A program made the position numbers and the translations under genes. From contig NZ_JAIVKK010000003.1 in NCBI RefSeq assembly GCF_020524005.1, forward strand, positions 186,001-250,000: DNA of 64,000 nucleotides. The letters run 5' to 3'. The notes beneath the pieces are model-generated. The model was not told where the DNA came from and ran no database searches. It worked only from the letters and a program-made list of their open reading frames with translations. Below, one piece after another: positions 62,152 to 64,000 of this stretch (its first letter is position 1; every line of letters begins with the position of its first letter). This DNA is from Microbulbifer aggregans. Lineage in GTDB: Bacteria; Pseudomonadota; Gammaproteobacteria; Pseudomonadales; Cellvibrionaceae.

Positions 62152-62865
62152 TTAAAGCTCCAGATTACGCACAAACGTATGGCTGCCCGAGTCGTCCCGC
62201 ATACGATAAAGCGTTGCCGGGCGTCCGGTTTCCGAGCGTTTCTCACCGGTATCAACGAGCAGCTCAGCCTGCTCTATTCGCCGCCGAAATGACTTCTTCT
62301 GCAACGGCTTTCCGATGATCACCTCGTGCACGTGTTGCAACTCCGGCAAAGTAAACTTTTCCGGCAGCGCATACGCAGGGACTATGCTGTACAGCGCTTT
62401 TTGCACCAACCGTTCATGGGCAAAGCGGATGATTTCCTCGTGGTCGAACGCGAGTTCCAACTTCCCCACCCGATCAAACGGTATCCACCTGGCATCGGCT
62501 ACGGATTCAATATGGCTCTCGCAGACCTGATGGGCGATAAGCGCGGTATAGCACACCGTTACGGACCAACCCCGCTTGTCCCGGTCTCTACCGCCAAAGG
62601 TATAGAGCTGCTCTACATAGGGAGGAATGACGCCGGTCTTCTCTCTTAACTTGCGCACCACGGTGTCTTCGAGAGAGCGGTCTTCGGTCTCCGACACGAA
62701 CCCGCCCGGCAGCGCCCACTTCCCCATCTCCGGGTGTGCGGAGCGCTTCACCAGCAGAACTTTGAGCTGCCCTTCGTGATAGGTAAACAGAACGGCATCG
62801 ACGGTTACCAGGGGCGCGTCGAAGGCACGCTTGTCATAGCTGGATAGGAATTCTTGTTCGTTCAT
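62152..62865 (-). CDS. nrtR: NrtR-type Nudix-related transcriptional repressor of NAD metabolism
   Basis: 237 residues. The N-terminal Nudix-like domain (about 15-150) has VTVDAVLFTYHEGQLKVLLVKRSAHPEMGKWALPGGFV. The catalytic Nudix box is degenerate: GGFVSETEDRSLEDTVVRKLREKTG has Lys where the two key Glu residues of REUXEE should be, as expected for a sensor of ADP-ribose and not an enzyme. The C-terminal winged helix (about 155-237) has FTLPELQHVHEVIIGKPLQKKSFRRRIEQAELL and RPATLYRM, the DNA-binding part. It is convergent with nadV. An NrtR box lies 10 bases upstream of its own start, so it is probably autoregulated. Confidence 0.94.
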   Translation of the reverse strand: MNEQEFLSSYDKRAFDAPLVTVDAVLFTYHEGQLKVLLVKRSAHPEMGKWALPGGFVSETEDRSLEDTVVRKLREKTGVIPPYVEQLYTFGGRDRDKRGWSVTVCYTALIAHQVCESHIESVADARWIPFDRVGKLELAFDHEEIIRFAHERLVQKALYSIVPAYALPEKFTLPELQHVHEVIIGKPLQKKSFRRRIEQAELLVDTGEKRSETGRPATLYRMRDDSGSHTFVRNLEL

Positions 62866-62874
62866 GGTTGGTCA

Positions 62875-62893
62875 AAGTGTCAAATAGCCACTA
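62875..62893 (-). promoter_or_regulatory. NrtR operator 4 (autoregulatory, before nrtR)
   Basis: Read on the plus strand: AAGTGTC-AAATA-GCCACTA, the same 7-5-7 frame as operators 1-3 with two arm mismatches. It ends 10 bases before the nrtR start codon. Confidence 0.72.
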
Positions 62894-63070
62894 ATCGTAA
62901 AGCCCCGGGCCTGTATCTGCAACGGCGCCCTCAAACTGTCCCATTGGTAGTCGGTAAGTGCGTTTGCCGCTTACTGTTGCGTAGACTGCTTCATTTCCCT
63001 CGCCCCGCCCAGTAAAATCGCCTTCTTTAAAAATACCCAGTGAATCCCAGCGATACCGGAGCATAACCCC

Positions 63071-63793
63071 ATGGGAAGAGCCTATCAGAACCGCAAAGAC
63101 TCGATGGCCAAGACCTCGAACATGAAAGCCAGGGTCTACAGCCGCTTTGGCCGCGAAATCTATGTGACCGCCAAGTCTGGAGGTATCGACCCCAACGGCA
63201 ACCTGGCCCTGCGCAGCCTGATTGAGCGCGCCAAGAAAGAACAGGTCCCCACCCACGTGATCGAAAAGGCCATCGACAAGGCCAAAGGTGGCGCCGGCGA
63301 AGACTTCTCACGTGCCCGCTACGAAGGTTTCGGCCCCGGCGGCTGCATGGCGATCATCGAATGCCTGACTGACAACCCCAACCGCACCTTCGGCGATGTG
63401 CGCCAGGCCTTCACCAAAACCAAAACCAAGATCGGCACTGAAGGCTCCGTCAGCCACAGCTTTGATCACCTCGCGATCCTCGTGTTCAAACACGACGATG
63501 AAGAGGCGGTACTGGAAGCACTGATGGAAGCCGACGTTGATGTTACCGACATCGAAAACGAAGACGGCACACTCTCCGTATTCGCCCCGCATACGGATTA
63601 CTTCAAGGCCAAGCAAGCGCTGATCGAAGCCTTTGGTGAAATCGACTTTGACGTGGACGAAATCCAGTTCGTGCCCCAAACCTACACCGAGATCACTGGT
63701 GACGATGTGGCATTGTTCGAGAAATTTATGAACATGCTGAACGACCTGGAAGATGTGCAGGCGGTATACCACAACGTGGAAAACCCGCAGTAA
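63071..63793 (+). CDS. YebC/PmpR-family protein, YeeN type
   Basis: 240 residues, three-domain TACO1/YebC fold. The start [38 protein letters not shown], in pieces, and [48 protein letters not shown] and [14 protein letters not shown] are diagnostic. It follows E. coli YeeN and not YebC: the GKWANIKHRK start of YebC is replaced, and the helix spacing and C-terminal VYHNV match YeeN. Recent work on the family points to translation of difficult (proline-rich) stretches and not only DNA binding; which applies here is open. It is a single gene with its own terminator. Confidence 0.92.
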   Translation: MGRAYQNRKDSMAKTSNMKARVYSRFGREIYVTAKSGGIDPNGNLALRSLIERAKKEQVPTHVIEKAIDKAKGGAGEDFSRARYEGFGPGGCMAIIECLTDNPNRTFGDVRQAFTKTKTKIGTEGSVSHSFDHLAILVFKHDDEEAVLEALMEADVDVTDIENEDGTLSVFAPHTDYFKAKQALIEAFGEIDFDVDEIQFVPQTYTEITGDDVALFEKFMNMLNDLEDVQAVYHNVENPQ

Positions 63794-63867
63794 ACATATC
63801 GCTGAGACTGGCACTGAGATCAAGGCCTGCCTGTACAGGCTGATCAGGACTGCCGGAGTCGATGGAA

Positions 63868-63898
63868 CAAAAAAGCCCCGCTATGCGGGGCTTTTTTT
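63868..63898. terminator. Bidirectional terminator between yeeN-like gene and thiolase gene
   Basis: AAAGCCCCGC TAT GCGGGGCTTT (63872-63894) has an A run on the left and a T run on the right, so it can stop transcription from both convergent genes. Confidence 0.92.
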
Positions 63899-63929
63899 AT
63901 CTATCCAGAGTACGTACCGCGCCCGGCAA

Positions 63930-64000
63930 TCAGACCACTTCAAACAGGGCTGCTGCCCCCATACCGCCGCCAACACACATAGTAACCACCACGTATTTCA
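63930..64000 (-). CDS. Thiolase (acetyl-CoA acyltransferase), C-terminal end only
   Basis: Only the last 22 codons are in the window. The minus strand reads KYVVVTMCVGGGMGAAALFEVV then TGA. CVGGGMGAA is the thiolase C-terminal signature with the second active-site cysteine (general acid/base). The rest lies beyond the right edge. Which thiolase (FadA, FadI or AtoB type) cannot be told. Confidence 0.85.
   Translation of the reverse strand, partial: KYVVVTMCVGGGMGAAALFEVV

Overview
The window reads as a chromosomal segment of a marine-type gammaproteobacterium. The evidence is the gene order tRNA-fMet, rimP, nusA, infB, rbfA, truB, rpsO, pnp, two large TonB-dependent receptors, a REP/RAYT repeat system and a moderately high GC content. 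A Microbulbifer/Cellvibrionales-like organism is my best guess; I could not test it against a database. Coding density is high and almost all genes look intact. Two are cut by the window edges: a MarC-family protein at the left and a thiolase at the right.

Layout: (1) 1-5.6 kb: MarC fragment, a TonB-dependent receptor, a POT-family peptide transporter. (2) 5.7-16.5 kb, minus strand: a TSUP permease, then the conserved transcription/translation operon read leftward from a strong promoter near 16.5 kb through two identical initiator tRNA genes, rimP, nusA, infB, rbfA, truB, rpsO and pnp. REP palindromes sit in several of its intergenic gaps. (3) 16.6-21.4 kb, plus strand: a probably Fur-controlled TonB receptor, a PepSY membrane protein and a zinc-less alcohol dehydrogenase/quinone reductase. 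(4) 21.4-22.0 kb: a REP-associated tyrosine transposase bracketed by REP palindromes. (5) 22.0-51.1 kb, minus strand: an unbroken run of 11 co-directional genes. They encode a coiled-coil periplasmic protein, three TPR proteins, a small exported protein, an ExbB-like and two ExbD-like proton-channel subunits, an AgmX/TonB-like energy transducer, a 4405-residue DUF11-repeat exported protein and a 1750-residue triple-OmpA/beta-barrel protein. (6) 51.4-58.3 kb, minus strand: moaE-moaD-moaC, pyruvate kinase, glycerate 2-kinase, a purine permease and an LpxR-like lipid A deacylase. (7) 58.4-62.9 kb: an NAD salvage regulon made of NMN adenylyltransferase-Nudix, a metallophosphatase, nicotinamide phosphoribosyltransferase and the divergent NrtR repressor, tied together by four near-identical 19-bp palindromes. 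(8) 63.0-64 kb: a YeeN-type YebC-family protein and the end of a thiolase gene.

The most notable content is block 5. Its parts resemble the energised core of the Myxococcus Agl/Glt trans-envelope machinery (a TolQ/ExbB with two TolR/ExbD proteins, AgmX, and TPR proteins). Here the core lies directly upstream of a giant repeat protein and an OmpA-anchored barrel. I infer a proton-motive-force-driven envelope-spanning complex that handles or anchors a very large surface or periplasmic protein. The function is not shown by the sequence. One of the two ExbD proteins has Asn where the proton-carrying Asp normally sits, and a REP-type palindrome pair is read in frame in the signal-peptide region of the OmpA/barrel gene.
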